Assembly (NCBI RefSeq): GCF_963970025.1
Contig: NZ_OZ018776.1
Span: forward strand, 310,001-374,000
DNA length: 64,000 bases
Direction of reading: 5' to 3'
Source of the DNA: Rickettsia helvetica
GTDB taxonomy: Bacteria; Pseudomonadota; Alphaproteobacteria; Rickettsiales; Rickettsiaceae
Shown here: piece by piece, positions 33,465 through 42,512 of the stretch
How positions within the stretch are numbered: the first letter of the stretch is position 1
How the letters are laid out: every line of letters begins with the position of its first letter
Translations under genes and position numbers: made by a program
The notes under the pieces: generated by a model
Database searches by the model: none
What the model saw: only the letters and a program-made list of their open reading frames with translations
Told to the model about the DNA's origin: nothing

Positions 33465-34475
33465 ATGAACGATGTAATAATCTTTATAAATGTTGTTTTA
33501 TTTATATTTTCTTTTATAGCTACAACACTATTAACACGTATATTAATTACGTGTCTTTCCTACTTAGGAGTAGTTGATATACCAGATAAAAGGCGTTCTC
33601 ATAACAAAATAGTACCGCGCGGTGGAGGGCTTGCTATTGTACTCGTTGCAATAATTTCCCTTTATATTTTTGAATTATGGACTACTGGAACAACATTTAT
33701 TTCTGAAAAACTTGTTCCTTTATTGTTTGCAATTTCTGCAATTTCTTTTTTAGATGATTTAAGATCGCTACCGATCGTAATTAGATTACTCGTACATTTA
33801 ATTTGCTCTAGTTTAGCCGTATATTTCTTCTTACCGTTTACTTCATTTGGTGATCACGGTTTGCGCTTATACCTTATTTTTGCTTTATTTACTGTAGCTT
33901 TAACTGGATTTATCAATATATATAATTTTATGGACGGTATAGACGGCATGAGTTGTATAGAATCTATTCATCTCGCTAGCACTATGCTTATATTATGTTT
34001 TTTACAATTTTCGGCTATTAATAACCCATATTTTATAGCTAGTGTAAATGTTATTATTCTTGGTTGTTCTTGTGGTTTTTTAATATTTAATTGGCATCCG
34101 GCAAAAATATTTTTAGGAGATGTGGGAAGTATTAGTCTTGGATTCTTAACGGGTCTTTGCTTACTCTTACTTGCTCTTACAAGCACTAATTTATTTATAG
34201 CTTGTGCTATTGCTAGCTTATATTACATTACCGATGCCGTACTAACCATATTAATTCGGCTGCTCAATAAAGAAAAAATTTGGCAACCCCATCTAAAGCA
34301 TTTTTTTCAAAAAGCAGTACAAAAAGGTAAGTCTCATAAACAAGTAGTATCGATTATAGCAGTTTGTAATATATTTTTAATGATCATTTCGGTTACATCT
34401 TTATATTTTCCCGTAATATCTATAATGCTTGCAATAGCCGTGATAACTTTAACCGTGCAGAGTTTATTAAAATGA
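33465..34475 (+). CDS. WecA/TagO-type undecaprenyl-phosphate sugar-1-phosphate transferase
   Basis: The 336-residue polytopic membrane protein has about ten hydrophobic helices. It carries the MraY/WecA catalytic motifs: the DD motif in SFLDDLRSLP, NFMDGIDGM, and a cytoplasmic HxxP-like stretch near QPHLKHFFQKAV. Enzymes of this family link a sugar-1-phosphate to undecaprenyl phosphate, the first step of surface polysaccharide assembly. In rickettsiae this probably serves O-antigen or another surface glycan. Its stop overlaps the start of the downstream dciA-like gene by four bases (ATGA), so the two are translationally coupled. Confidence 0.85.
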   Translation: MNDVIIFINVVLFIFSFIATTLLTRILITCLSYLGVVDIPDKRRSHNKIVPRGGGLAIVLVAIISLYIFELWTTGTTFISEKLVPLLFAISAISFLDDLRSLPIVIRLLVHLICSSLAVYFFLPFTSFGDHGLRLYLIFALFTVALTGFINIYNFMDGIDGMSCIESIHLASTMLILCFLQFSAINNPYFIASVNVIILGCSCGFLIFNWHPAKIFLGDVGSISLGFLTGLCLLLLALTSTNLFIACAIASLYYITDAVLTILIRLLNKEKIWQPHLKHFFQKAVQKGKSHKQVVSIIAVCNIFLMIISVTSLYFPVISIMLAIAVITLTVQSLLK

Positions 34476-34795
34476 AGCTAATTAAAGAGGATATTGATAA
34501 AATAGTTAGACGTATATTTGCCAAACAACATCCGTTGCTGCCTGAAATCATGATTAACTGGAATAAAATAGTCGGGTTTAACTTCAGCACTAAAGCATTA
34601 CCTTTAAAAATCACCACCTATACTTATAAAAAACAAAAGATTAATACGCTGTTTATACAAGCAGAAGATAATGCTACTGCAGCAGAATTACCTTATTATC
34701 AAGATATTATTCTAGAACGTATTAAAATTTATTTAGGCTTTGAAGCAATACATCAAATGAACGTAACGTTTTATAAAGGAAAACCTAAGATATGA
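34472..34795 (+). CDS. DUF721 / DciA-family protein
   Basis: The 107-residue protein has the DUF721 core: the helix KLIKEDIDKIVRRIF, then LLPEIMINWNKIVGFNFSTKALPLKI and a strand LFIQAEDNATAAELPYYQDIILERI. DciA proteins of this family help load the replicative helicase DnaB in bacteria lacking DnaC. The family link is clear, but the helicase-loader role is inferred, not visible here. The ATG overlaps the stop of the transferase gene. A family B palindrome and a strong terminator follow. Confidence 0.75.
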   Translation: MKLIKEDIDKIVRRIFAKQHPLLPEIMINWNKIVGFNFSTKALPLKITTYTYKKQKINTLFIQAEDNATAAELPYYQDIILERIKIYLGFEAIHQMNVTFYKGKPKI

Positions 34796-34852
34796 CGACT
34801 CTTTATGTCATTCCTGCAAGGCTTGCCTGCGTGGATCGAAAAACACGTTTTA

Positions 34853-34931
34853 TGTCATCCCGCGACTTGATCGCGGTATCCAAAAAACAATTAAAAAAGA
34901 CTGGATCCCGCGATCAAGTCGCGGGATGACA
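34853..34931. repeat. Palindromic element (family B)
   Basis: TGTCATCCCGCGACTTGATC at the left is mirrored by GATCAAGTCGCGGGATGACA at the right with the centre CAAAAAACAATTAAAAAAG. The stem is nearly perfect. Confidence 0.85.
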
Positions 34932-34967
34932 GGGGGGTGGAATCAATCCATGCAGACAACACACAAA

Positions 34968-35002
34968 CGAAAAAGGAGTCTTTAATAAAGACTCCTTTTT
35001 CG
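34968..35002. terminator. Bidirectional rho-independent terminator
   Basis: CGAAAAAGGAGTCTTT (34968-34983) and AAAGACTCCTTTTTCG (34987-35002) form a perfect 16-bp stem with a 3-base loop and T runs on both strands. It lies between the dciA-like gene and convergent adr1, so it can serve both. Confidence 0.85.
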
Positions 35003-35032
35003 TGTTAATAGCTTGTAAAAAGATTTGAGAAA

Positions 35033-35896
35033 TTACATATTAAATCTTAATCCTGCCATTAAGTTATTACCTTTATAACGGGTTCCGCCAAATTTAACTT
35101 TATTTCCGGCAACATTTTTAGTATTAGTTTTGGATTTACCGTAATCTGTCCAGCTATAAACGAGTTCTGCTTTCACACCTTGTGCTACTTCAAATGAAGT
35201 TCCTAAAGATAATTGATAAGCAAAGTTGGTTTTGTTTTTAGTAGTTCCTGAAAAATTAGAACTACTAATAACATTATTATTAGCAACAGTCTTAGTTAAA
35301 ATATTTACTTTTTCCTTTACTAACGCAGCACCGACACCTGCTCCTGCAAAAACTTTAAACATACTTAAATCAATAAAATCTACATAACCGTTAAGTAATG
35401 CACTTACAATAGTAGGTTTATGTTTGACTGATACTGTAGTAGCAGTGGTGGCAGTGCCGCCAGGACCACTTGTAAGCACATCTCCTGGAATCACAACACC
35501 ATTAATAATAAGTTGTCCACCTGCTGAAATAACCGATGGTACAGTAGTAACAGTAGAACTAGAGATTAAAATATTTGTAGACTTTTTCATGTAGTTATTT
35601 GTTACCATTCCAATTGTAAAATCAGTTCTTAAATTATCCATGATATAATAACCTGCTCCAATATTACCGGTAAAACCTGTATTGGATTTTAACTTAACAC
35701 TGCTATTTGAAGGTTTTGCTTTATCAAAAATCACACCGCCGGCATTAAGTTTTAAATACCATAGATTTTCCATAGATGACGACATCGATGAATTAGTAGA
35801 TGAATCTACAGAAGAATTCATATCGCAATCAGCGAATGAAAGACCGGAAGTTAAAAGTGCTGTGCTTGCAGCTGCTATTAAAAGTAATTTTTTCAT
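35033..35896 (-). CDS. adr1: Outer-membrane beta-barrel adhesin, Adr1-like
   Basis: The 287-residue protein has a signal peptide (MKKLLLIAAASTALLTSGLSFA, cut near residue 22) and an opacity-type eight-stranded barrel ending in the outer-membrane signature MAGLRFNM. Unusual features are a Ser/Asn-rich stretch after the signal (residues about 25-42) and a long Thr/Ser/Gly/Val-rich insertion (about 105-155) where the neighbouring paralogue has a short loop; both probably face outward. Adr proteins of R. conorii and R. prowazekii bind host cells, and Adr2 binds vitronectin. I assign Adr1 from gene order next to the shorter Adr2-like paralogue. An AAAGGA site precedes the ATG. Confidence 0.75.
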   Translation of the reverse strand: MKKLLLIAAASTALLTSGLSFADCDMNSSVDSSTNSSMSSSMENLWYLKLNAGGVIFDKAKPSNSSVKLKSNTGFTGNIGAGYYIMDNLRTDFTIGMVTNNYMKKSTNILISSSTVTTVPSVISAGGQLIINGVVIPGDVLTSGPGGTATTATTVSVKHKPTIVSALLNGYVDFIDLSMFKVFAGAGVGAALVKEKVNILTKTVANNNVISSSNFSGTTKNKTNFAYQLSLGTSFEVAQGVKAELVYSWTDYGKSKTNTKNVAGNKVKFGGTRYKGNNLMAGLRFNM

Positions 35897-36017
35897 ATTG
35901 TTAAATTTTTCCTTTAAATTTTATTAGTTGTTAGTAAAAACGATATTAGATAATAATTTTTACCTAAATTCGATAAAAAATAGTTTTAAGTGACATCCTG
36001 ACTAAATACATAATCTA

Positions 36018-36112
36018 CGTCACTGCGAGGAAATTACGTATGTAATTGACTAGGCAATACAGTAAATTTTTTCTAGATTGCTACACTCCTTACAGTTGCT
36101 CGCAATGACGAC
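36018..36112. repeat. Palindromic element (family A) between the adr genes
   Basis: CGTCACTGCGAGGAAATTAC and GCTCGCAATGACGAC mark the ends. Inner arms are GGCAATACAG and CTAGATTGCTACACTCC. The copy is somewhat degenerate. Confidence 0.7.
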
Positions 36113-36141
36113 TACCTAAAACTATTAATATATTCTTGTCA

Positions 36142-36816
36142 TTATATATCAAATCTTATACCAACTGTTAGGTTATGGCTTTGATAACGCATGCCACCAG
36201 TTGGTACACTTGTTCCTTGGTAAATTACATTCTTACTTTTTGTTCTACCGTCGTCTATCCAGCTATAAGCTAGTTCTGCTTTAACACCGTCAGCAATTTG
36301 TGCAGAAGTACCTAAAGTTAGCTTGTAAGAGATATTAGTTCTGTTTTTAGTGTTAGATGAAAGACCGGTTATCCCATTATATGTAATTTTCTCTTTAACT
36401 AATGCAGGACCAACACCGGCACCGGCAAAAACATCGAATATATCAAAATTAGTTAAATCTACATAACCGTTAATAAGTAAACGTGTAATAGTAGGTTTAT
36501 GGCTTGCTGAAATGTTAGTACCGGTAAAAGGTGCATTAGTTGCAGTTCTGGATTTCTCTAGCTTTCCACCGATTATAGTACCTAAAGTTAAATCGGCTCT
36601 AAAATTTTTGGAAATATAATAACCGATACCTAAATCAACTGGAACAGTCATATTAGATTTTAATTTAACACCGGTTGCCTTATCTTTTTCTTTATTAAAC
36701 ATTGCTGCACCGGCATCTATTCTTAAATACCAGTCATTATCCATGCCCTCGGCAAATGATACGCTAGAAGATAAAATTGTTGCACTTGTAGCAGCTATTA
36801 AAAGTAACTTTTGCAT
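36142..36816 (-). CDS. adr2: Outer-membrane beta-barrel adhesin, Adr2-like
   Basis: I choose the ATG at 36816 because GAGGTG sits seven bases upstream; a GTG nine bases earlier lies inside that site. The 224-residue product has a signal peptide (MQKLLLIAATSATILSSSVSFA) and eight beta-strands with short turns, ending TVGIRFDI. It aligns with the 35033 gene throughout (NxWYLxxxAG, FDxFxVFAGAGVGxALVKEK, KxxLGTS, GVKAELxYSWxDxGxxK). In R. conorii and R. prowazekii the homologue binds host vitronectin and promotes serum resistance and adhesion. The two genes are a tandem duplication separated by a family A element. Confidence 0.8.
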   Translation of the reverse strand: MQKLLLIAATSATILSSSVSFAEGMDNDWYLRIDAGAAMFNKEKDKATGVKLKSNMTVPVDLGIGYYISKNFRADLTLGTIIGGKLEKSRTATNAPFTGTNISASHKPTITRLLINGYVDLTNFDIFDVFAGAGVGPALVKEKITYNGITGLSSNTKNRTNISYKLTLGTSAQIADGVKAELAYSWIDDGRTKSKNVIYQGTSVPTGGMRYQSHNLTVGIRFDI

Positions 36817-36942
36817 GATTAGCACCTCAAATCAAATAATTAAACATTATCTTAATCATAATAACATATTATATTTTTTAGTTCTATATTTAATCGGCAA
36901 TTAGATTCATATAATGAAGTTTTGTGATAAAATAAACACATC

Positions 36943-37070
36943 TATACTCGTTGAACTTAAAAAATTGGCTACGTCATCCTACAAGAGCTGCGGTACTCAC
37001 GTATTTAAGTATACGCTCCGCTCCTCGCCTTGTGGATTCTTTGCTCTTTTTCAAGTTGAACTTTGTATAA
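36943..37070. repeat. Palindromic element (family C) upstream of adr2, after fdxA
   Basis: Outer arms TATACTCGTTGAACTTAAAAA and TTTTTCAAGTTGAACTTTGTATA are roughly complementary. The interior is the reverse complement of much of the 12174 element (GCTACGTCATCCTACAAGAG; CTCCTCGCCTTGTGGATTC). It ends seven bases before the fdxA stop. Confidence 0.75.
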
Positions 37071-37076
37071 TTACTT

Positions 37077-37421
37077 TCATTTTTCTTCAGAATATACTTC
37101 AGCAAACATATATTTATTAAACTTATCTTTCTCATCTTTAAATTTATCGGCATCAGGCAAAGCAGGTTTTTTTTTGGTAATATTTTTCCATCCTTTATTG
37201 TCTATAAAATCTTTTGCACGTTCTACCCATTCTATTAACTCCGGTGATTCGGGTTTGATGGCATCTATAGGACAATCAGGAACACATACGCCACAATCTA
37301 TACATTCATCAGGATTGATAACTAGCATAAATTCACCTTCATAGAAACAATCTACGGGACATACTTCAACGCAATCGGTATATTTACATTTTACGCATTC
37401 ATCGGTTATAACATAGGTCAT
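37077..37421 (-). CDS. fdxA: Ferredoxin FdxA, 7Fe/8Fe type
   Basis: The 114-residue protein starts [20 protein letters not shown] and has two ferredoxin cysteine clusters (CVKC...[10 protein letters not shown] and [16 protein letters not shown]), followed by the typical alphaproteobacterial C-terminal extension ([11 protein letters not shown]...). Such ferredoxins carry a [3Fe-4S] and a [4Fe-4S] cluster and transfer electrons at low potential. Only four bases separate it from upstream ccmC, so they are probably co-transcribed. Confidence 0.93.
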   Translation of the reverse strand: MTYVITDECVKCKYTDCVEVCPVDCFYEGEFMLVINPDECIDCGVCVPDCPIDAIKPESPELIEWVERAKDFIDNKGWKNITKKKPALPDADKFKDEKDKFNKYMFAEVYSEEK

Positions 37422-37425
37422 TTGG

Positions 37426-38118
37426 TTATCGGTTTTTGATTTTGTCGATTAATATAGAAGTTCGTATAGTTAGTATTAAGAGAAAGTATAAAATAAAACT
37501 AATAAACATAATAATTAAAGGCTTTAGCATTGAAGAGTGAATAGTTGGACTCCCTAGCCTTAAAACACTAGCAGGCTGATGCAGGCTATACCAAATATTT
37601 ACTGAGAATTTTACTATCGGTATATTAATCAGTCCGATAATAGCAATAATCGAAGCAGGATTTTGTGCCTTTCTTATATTATCCGCACTATTTACTATGA
37701 TAATATAGCTTAAATATAATAAAAATAATATGAGCATAGAGGTAAGTCTTGCATCCCAAACCCACCATGTTCCCCATATAGGCTTCCCCCATAAAGAGCC
37801 TGTTACTAAGCTAATCAAAGTAAAAGTAGTTCCAACGTAACTAGAAGCTACAGCTAGCAAATACGACATAGTAGTTTTCCATACTAAATAGCTAAAGCTG
37901 CATGCTGCCATGAAAACATAAATACCAAGGGCCATCCAAGAAGCAGGAACATGAACATACATAATGCGTATAAACTCACCTTGTTGATAATCTATCGGCG
38001 AAACTATGAGGGCTAAATAAAGACCTATAATCATCATTACAAAAGTAGCTATAGCTAATATGGGTATTATAACCTTTGATAATTTATTAAAATAATAGGG
38101 GGTTAATAGTGTTAACAT
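37426..38118 (-). CDS. ccmC: Heme exporter membrane protein CcmC
   Basis: The 230-residue protein has six membrane helices, the tryptophan-rich heme-handling motif [13 protein letters not shown] (about residues 124-136) and the flanking periplasmic histidines of the family ([19 protein letters not shown]). CcmC delivers heme to CcmE in System I cytochrome c maturation. It lies four bases upstream of fdxA. Confidence 0.94.
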   Translation of the reverse strand: MLTLLTPYYFNKLSKVIIPILAIATFVMMIIGLYLALIVSPIDYQQGEFIRIMYVHVPASWMALGIYVFMAACSFSYLVWKTTMSYLLAVASSYVGTTFTLISLVTGSLWGKPIWGTWWVWDARLTSMLILFLLYLSYIIIVNSADNIRKAQNPASIIAIIGLINIPIVKFSVNIWYSLHQPASVLRLGSPTIHSSMLKPLIIMFISFILYFLLILTIRTSILIDKIKNR

Positions 38119-38178
38119 ATTTTTTTGTTCCCAATGTCATTCTTGCACAAGTATTGTTGCGTGGGTCGATTCCACTCC

Positions 38179-38281
38179 TGTCATCCCGCGATCAAGTCGC
38201 GGGATCCAATTAAAAATACTAAAATTTGTTAGTATTATAAGTTATTTTTTATGGATACCGTGGTCAAGCCACAGTATGACA
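38179..38281. repeat. Palindromic element (family B) between tadA and ccmC
   Basis: Left end TGTCATCCCGCGATCAAGTC and right end GATACCGTGGTCAAGCCACA...GTATGACA are of mixed subtype around an AT-rich centre. Confidence 0.7.
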
Positions 38282-38323
38282 CCGAGCATACTTTATGATC
38301 CACGCAACAATGCTCTACCATGA

Positions 38324-38803
38324 TTATCGTATCCTTTTAAAAAACTCTTTCATTAATAGCCCCGAATCTTCAGCAAGAATTCCGCTATATATTTCCGGTC
38401 TATGAAAACAAGCACTACTGTTAAAATATCGCAAATTACTTTCAACTGCTCCATGTTTAGGATCAGAAGCCCCGTAAAATAAACGTTTTAATCTGCTATG
38501 AGCTATAGCTGCCGCACACATAGCACAAGGTTCTAAAGTAACGTAAATATCATAATCATTTAAATTTTTAGAAGATATAAGATTACATGCTTCATTAATA
38601 GCAATAATTTCAGCATGATAAAGAGCATTGTTTTTTTCTTCCGTATTGTTATAGGTACTAACAATGATTTTTTGATTTAACCTATCTACAATCACCGCTC
38701 CGACCGGAACTTCATTTTTATCAAAAGCGAGCCGTGCTTGTTTTAAAGCTTGCTCCATGAAAAAATTATTAAAATTAGTTTCTTTATCTAATAATATATT
38801 CAC
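38324..38803 (-). CDS. tadA: tRNA adenosine(34)/nucleoside deaminase TadA
   Basis: The protein has the cytidine/deoxycytidylate deaminase zinc site, with HAE ([13 protein letters not shown]) and PCAMCAAAI, together with [10 protein letters not shown] near the start. TadA makes inosine 34 in tRNA-Arg(ACG). The frame opens at GTG 38803 (159 residues), overlapping the end of the cation transporter gene by 20 bases; an in-frame ATG at 38758 would give a protein that starts [12 protein letters not shown], closer to the usual family start. Neither has a clear Shine-Dalgarno site, so the start is open. Confidence 0.92.
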   Translation of the reverse strand: MNILLDKETNFNNFFMEQALKQARLAFDKNEVPVGAVIVDRLNQKIIVSTYNNTEEKNNALYHAEIIAINEACNLISSKNLNDYDIYVTLEPCAMCAAAIAHSRLKRLFYGASDPKHGAVESNLRYFNSSACFHRPEIYSGILAEDSGLLMKEFFKRIR

Positions 38804-39704
38804 GGTAATTTACGTGTTCTTCGACTCCAAAAGGATCTTGGTGGATAATGATTTCAGCCTCCGGAAATTCCTGCAATATTTCAAAAGCAATCTCATCGCT
38901 AATTTTATGAGCATTATAAAGCGACATATTGCCGTCCATTTCCAAATGGCACTGGATAAAAGCTTTTTGACCGGCATATCTAGTTTTCATTTCGTGCATA
39001 CCTTTTACGCCTAAATGGTTATTAACTATCGAGATAATTTTTTGTCTATCTTGTTCAGGTAATTCATGATCAACTAAATTTTTAAATGCCTTTTTAAATA
39101 AAGAATAAGAAGAGTGGAATATATATAACGAAATAACTACACCAAATAATGGGTCAACAAACCAAAAATGATCGCTTAAATTTATAGAGATAATTACTAT
39201 AACATTAGTGAGTAAGTCCGTGAAATAATGAAGCTTATCGGCTTTTACTATTTCCGATCCCGTTTTCTTAATTACATAAGTTTGATAAAGTACTAAAATA
39301 ATTGTTAAGAATATACATACATACATTACAGTAGTACCGTCGCTAATATTCTCTGGTTTTGTTTTTTCAAATAAAGATTTAACCGAAGAAAAGCCTATAA
39401 AAAAAGCCGAAGCAAAGAAAAATATCGATTGAGAAAAAATTGTTAAATCCTGCATTTTTTCATACCCGAACCTGTGATGATGATCAGGTGGTTGCAAGGC
39501 AAACCTTAAAGCTATTAAATTAATAAAGGAGGAAGTTATATCAAGCATTGAATCAATTAAAGAAGCAAGGATTGATTGCGAATCGGTAACAACCCAAGCG
39601 TATAATTTTATACTTAAAATAATTAATGCCATAGTAATAGATAAATAAGACGCCGACTTTATTAACCGATTACGGCTATTAGTATCCATGACAAATCTTT
39701 CCAA
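38784..39704 (-). CDS. Cation diffusion facilitator family transporter (FieF-like)
   Basis: The 306-residue protein has about six membrane helices and a cytoplasmic C-terminal domain. CDF features are the metal-site helices ([30 protein letters not shown] with the HxxxD pair) and [15 protein letters not shown]. It would export divalent metals (Zn, Fe or Mn) in exchange for protons; the substrate cannot be told from sequence. Its end overlaps the start of tadA, implying translational coupling. Confidence 0.9.
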   Translation of the reverse strand: MERFVMDTNSRNRLIKSASYLSITMALIILSIKLYAWVVTDSQSILASLIDSMLDITSSFINLIALRFALQPPDHHHRFGYEKMQDLTIFSQSIFFFASAFFIGFSSVKSLFEKTKPENISDGTTVMYVCIFLTIILVLYQTYVIKKTGSEIVKADKLHYFTDLLTNVIVIISINLSDHFWFVDPLFGVVISLYIFHSSYSLFKKAFKNLVDHELPEQDRQKIISIVNNHLGVKGMHEMKTRYAGQKAFIQCHLEMDGNMSLYNAHKISDEIAFEILQEFPEAEIIIHQDPFGVEEHVNYREYIIR

Positions 39705-39751
39705 TTTATTTTTTGTAGTTTAACAAAGAAAATATAAAATTCAATTATAAT

Positions 39752-39822
39752 TAGATTCTGTGAACAAAATTAAAAATAATATTTTAAAATACAAATAATT
39801 TAAATTTTGTTTACAGAATCTA
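39752..39822. repeat. 71-bp inverted-repeat element with about 20-bp termini
   Basis: TAGATTCTGTGAACAAAATT (39752-39771) is mirrored with one mismatch by AATTTTGTTTACAGAATCTA (39803-39822). The middle is A/T only. It looks like a tiny MITE-like element or a regulatory hairpin between divergent genes, and it is not one of the RPE families seen elsewhere here. Confidence 0.65.
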
Positions 39823-39830
39823 GTTTTAAC

Positions 39831-39857
39831 TTTACAAAGTTCTAAAAACCATATACT
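39831..39857 (+). promoter_or_regulatory. Likely promoter of the 17 kDa antigen gene
   Basis: TTTACA (39831-39836) and TATACT (39852-39857) lie 35 bases upstream of the start codon, with a 15-base spacer that is shorter than usual. The position and sequence fit a sigma-70 promoter for this highly expressed lipoprotein. Confidence 0.4.
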
Positions 39858-39891
39858 TATTAAATAATATATTAATTTAGAGAGAATTTAT

Positions 39892-40371
39892 ATGAAACTA
39901 TTATCTAAAATTATGATTATAGCTCTTGCAGCTTCTATGTTACAAGCCTGTAACGGTCCGGGTGGTATGAATAAACAAGGTACAGGAACACTTCTTGGCG
40001 GTGCCGGCGGTGCATTACTTGGTTCTCAATTTGGTAAAGGTAAAGGGCAACTTGTCGGAGTAGGTGTAGGTGCATTACTTGGAGCAGTTCTTGGCGGGCA
40101 AATCGGTGCAGGTATGGATGAGCAGGATAGAAGACTTGCAGAGCTTACCTCACAGAGAGCTTTAGAAGCAGCTCCTAGCGGTAGTAACGTAGAGTGGCGT
40201 AATCCGGATAACGGCAATTACGGTTACGTAACACCTAATAAAACTTATAGAAATAGCACTGGTCAATATTGCCGTGAGTACACTCAAACAGTTGTAATAG
40301 GCGGAAAACAACAAAAAGCATACGGTAATGCATGCCGCCAACCTGACGGACAATGGCAAGTTGTGAATTGA
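39892..40371 (+). CDS. omp: 17 kDa surface lipoprotein antigen
   Basis: The 159-residue protein is the genus-common 17 kDa antigen. It begins [20 protein letters not shown] with a lipoprotein signal ending in the lipobox cysteine (Cys20), followed by glycine-zipper segments ([38 protein letters not shown]) and a C-terminal domain with [13 protein letters not shown] and [13 protein letters not shown]. It is anchored in the outer membrane by lipid; its molecular role is unknown. AGAGAG lies upstream of the ATG. The gene stands alone between a MITE-like element and a family A element. Confidence 0.96.
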   Translation: MKLLSKIMIIALAASMLQACNGPGGMNKQGTGTLLGGAGGALLGSQFGKGKGQLVGVGVGALLGAVLGGQIGAGMDEQDRRLAELTSQRALEAAPSGSNVEWRNPDNGNYGYVTPNKTYRNSTGQYCREYTQTVVIGGKQQKAYGNACRQPDGQWQVVN

Positions 40372-40384
40372 TGTATGTATCAAA

Positions 40385-40484
40385 CGTCATCGCGAGCGAC
40401 TGATAAGGAGCGTGGCAATCTCATGAGACAGTGCAAAATGCCTTAGATTATCACGTCGAGGCTTTGCCTCTCCTCGCAATGACG
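40385..40484. repeat. Palindromic element (family A) after the 17 kDa gene
   Basis: CGTCATCGCGAGCGACTGAT...GGAGCGTGGCAATCTCA pairs with GATTATCACGTCGAGGC...CTCCTCGCAATGACG. It is the same subtype as the copies at 30779 and in prmC. Confidence 0.8.
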
Positions 40485-40501
40485 AATAAAAGGAGCAACC
40501 T

Positions 40502-40966
40502 ATGACTTTCATAATAACAAGTACGGCGTTTAAACATAATGACCGCATTCCTGATAAATTTACTTGTAAAGGACAAAATGTTTCACCGCATCTAGAATGG
40601 AATAATGCTCCTGCAGATACTAAATCTTTTGCACTTATCATGGATGATCCGGATGCACCGGTAGAAATAGCACCGCCGCACGGTATATGGGATCATTGGA
40701 TAATCTATAATATTCCTGCTTCTGTTACTAAGCTTTCAGAAGGGCAAATAGATAGCAATATTAAAATTTTAAATAATAGCTGGAAAGAAAAAAAGTACAG
40801 TGGTCCTTGTCCACCTGCCGGCAAATCTCATCGTTATTTTTTTAAATTATATGCTCTAAATGATTATCTTGAGCTTGATGAGAATGCTAATAAACAAGAT
40901 TTAGTATTGGCTTTACAAAAACATTTACTTGCCGAGGCAGAACTAATAGGCATTTATTCTACATAA
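40502..40966 (+). CDS. YbhB/YbcL-type phosphatidylethanolamine-binding (PEBP) protein
   Basis: The 154-residue protein contains the PEBP signatures MDDPDAPV and GIWDHWIIYNIPAS, with the end GPCPPAGKSHRYFFKLYALND. It is a cytoplasmic PEBP/Raf-kinase-inhibitor-like fold with an anion-binding pocket; bacterial function is not established. AAAGGAG precedes the ATG by seven bases, immediately after the family A element. Confidence 0.9.
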   Translation: MTFIITSTAFKHNDRIPDKFTCKGQNVSPHLEWNNAPADTKSFALIMDDPDAPVEIAPPHGIWDHWIIYNIPASVTKLSEGQIDSNIKILNNSWKEKKYSGPCPPAGKSHRYFFKLYALNDYLELDENANKQDLVLALQKHLLAEAELIGIYST

Positions 40967-40977
40967 TACAGCCCCGA

Positions 40978-41059
40978 TGTCATACCATGGCCCCAGCCCC
41001 ACGGTATCTAAAAAAATACACAAAGACTGGATCCCGCTACAAGAGCTCGCGGGATGACA
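40978..41059. repeat. Palindromic element (family B), degenerate
   Basis: TGTCATACCATGGCCCCAGC at the left and GGATCCCGCTACAAGAGCTC...GCGGGATGACA at the right. The stem has decayed, and the right half seems to carry a replaced centre. Confidence 0.55.
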
Positions 41060-41086
41060 ATAAAGCCGTAAATATAAAGTATCGCT

Positions 41087-41791
41087 TTGGAAAAACCTAT
41101 AATCGAGTTTCGTAACGTATCTAAAAAATTTGGTAATAAATTGCTGATAAATAACGTTAGTTTCACTGTCAAAAAAAATAATATAACTACTTTAATTGGA
41201 CCTAACGGTGCAGGCAAAACCACCATAGTGCGATTAATGCTTGGACTTGAACAACCAACAAGTGGCAAGATTATAATTGATCCCAAATTAAAAATTGGAT
41301 ATGTACCGCAGAAGTTCGGATTAACCCCTGACCTACCTATTACAGTAAAAAAATTTTTAGATTTGTTAGCACCGAGTAATTTTAATAACAATATTAAAGA
41401 GATTAACTCATTTATTGATTTGGAACATATAAAAGATCAAGAAATTTCTAAGCTCTCAGGAGGGCAGTTTCAAAAGGTAGTTCTTGCATGTTCAATAGTT
41501 AATAATCCCGACTTAATTATTTTAGATGAACCGTTACAGTCTTTAGACGTAACAAGCCAACAAGAATTTTATCAGCTTATTAATTTGATTCGTAAAAAGC
41601 TAAATATTACGGTTTTTATGATCTCTCACGATTTATTTACCGTAATAAAAAACTCCGATCAAGTGATATGCTTAAACGGTCATATATGTTGTAGCGGAAT
41701 ACCAAACGAAATAACTCCTAACTCCGAATTTTCCAATGCCCTTTCTTCTCTAGGCTTCTATACCCACCACCATGATCATAAGCATCAATAA
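41087..41791 (+). CDS. znuC: Zinc ABC transporter ATP-binding protein ZnuC
   Basis: The 234-residue ABC ATPase starts at TTG 41087 ([15 protein letters not shown]). It has Walker [10 protein letters not shown], the signature [10 protein letters not shown], Walker [14 protein letters not shown], and a switch histidine in MISHDL. The histidine-rich tail THHHDHKHQ is typical of zinc-uptake ATPases. It would energise import of Zn2+ with ZnuA and ZnuB, which are not in this window. No good Shine-Dalgarno precedes the TTG. Confidence 0.88.
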   Translation: MEKPIIEFRNVSKKFGNKLLINNVSFTVKKNNITTLIGPNGAGKTTIVRLMLGLEQPTSGKIIIDPKLKIGYVPQKFGLTPDLPITVKKFLDLLAPSNFNNNIKEINSFIDLEHIKDQEISKLSGGQFQKVVLACSIVNNPDLIILDEPLQSLDVTSQQEFYQLINLIRKKLNITVFMISHDLFTVIKNSDQVICLNGHICCSGIPNEITPNSEFSNALSSLGFYTHHHDHKHQ

Positions 41792-41881
41792 AAATCTCTC
41801 TAGGTTTTTCAACTTATAATAAAAAACTTGTAATTATATAAAAAATAAATATATTTACTTTAATATAATAATCAATAACTT

Positions 41882-42386
41882 ATGAGAAATAAAAAGTTTT
41901 TACAAAAGGTCGAGGATATTTTTAATTTAATGTGTTGTAAACCAAAAAAACTTTACGAATTAAAGAATCTGATTAATGAGACTACTCAAAATATGTTTAC
42001 TGATGTTTTTAAACGATTAGAAGAAGAAAAATCTGAAATCACAAATTGTCTCAATAATCAGCGTAAGTTATTGTTAGATAATCGTATAGACTCCTCTGAA
42101 TATAAAAAAGAGCATGCAAAACTTTTTAAGAGAGCAAATATAGAATAAATGAGGAGTTAGAAGAATATAATGCAAAATGCAATATTATAATTGAATTTAT
42201 GCCTACTTTAAATTTAGTACTATCTGATCCTTGTAAATACAAAGAATTAAACTTAAAACAACAAAACCTCATTATATAGATCTACTATTTCTAAAATTAG
42301 GGTTTAAAGATCAAAAGATACAATATCAATTTAAAAGCCCTTTTGATGAATTTTTACAATTACCTTCCAATAAATTATTTATATAA
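41882..42386 (+). pseudogene. C-terminal remnant of a serine-type site-specific recombinase
   Basis: An 88-codon frame (MRNKKFLQKVEDIFNLMCCK to KLFKRANIE) stops at 42146-42148, and its continuation lies in other frames (NEELEEYNAKCNIIIEFMPT; LLFLKLGFKDQKIQYQFKSPFDEFLQ, ending TAA 42384-42386). The order coiled-coil 'LLDNRIDSSEYKKEHAKL', then a helical region, then 'KSPFDxFLxLPS' is that of the C-terminal part of large serine recombinases. A second, similar tail (RPPFDSC) is at about 51526. The catalytic N-terminal domain is absent. The family call is by resemblance only. Confidence 0.45.
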
Positions 42387-42512
42387 TAATTTTATTAGAC
42401 CATTTTAATAAGATAATTACCTTAAAATGTAAATATAATTAATGGGGCATGGCGTTAAGGTATCTCTTGAGTTAGGTTTTTTATTACTATTTTAGATAAG
42501 GATTTTAAGTAG

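Noticed and set aside
40385..40641. Minus-strand frame at 40387-40641
   Set aside because: It consists of the RPE read backwards plus the antisense of the PEBP gene. It is not a gene.
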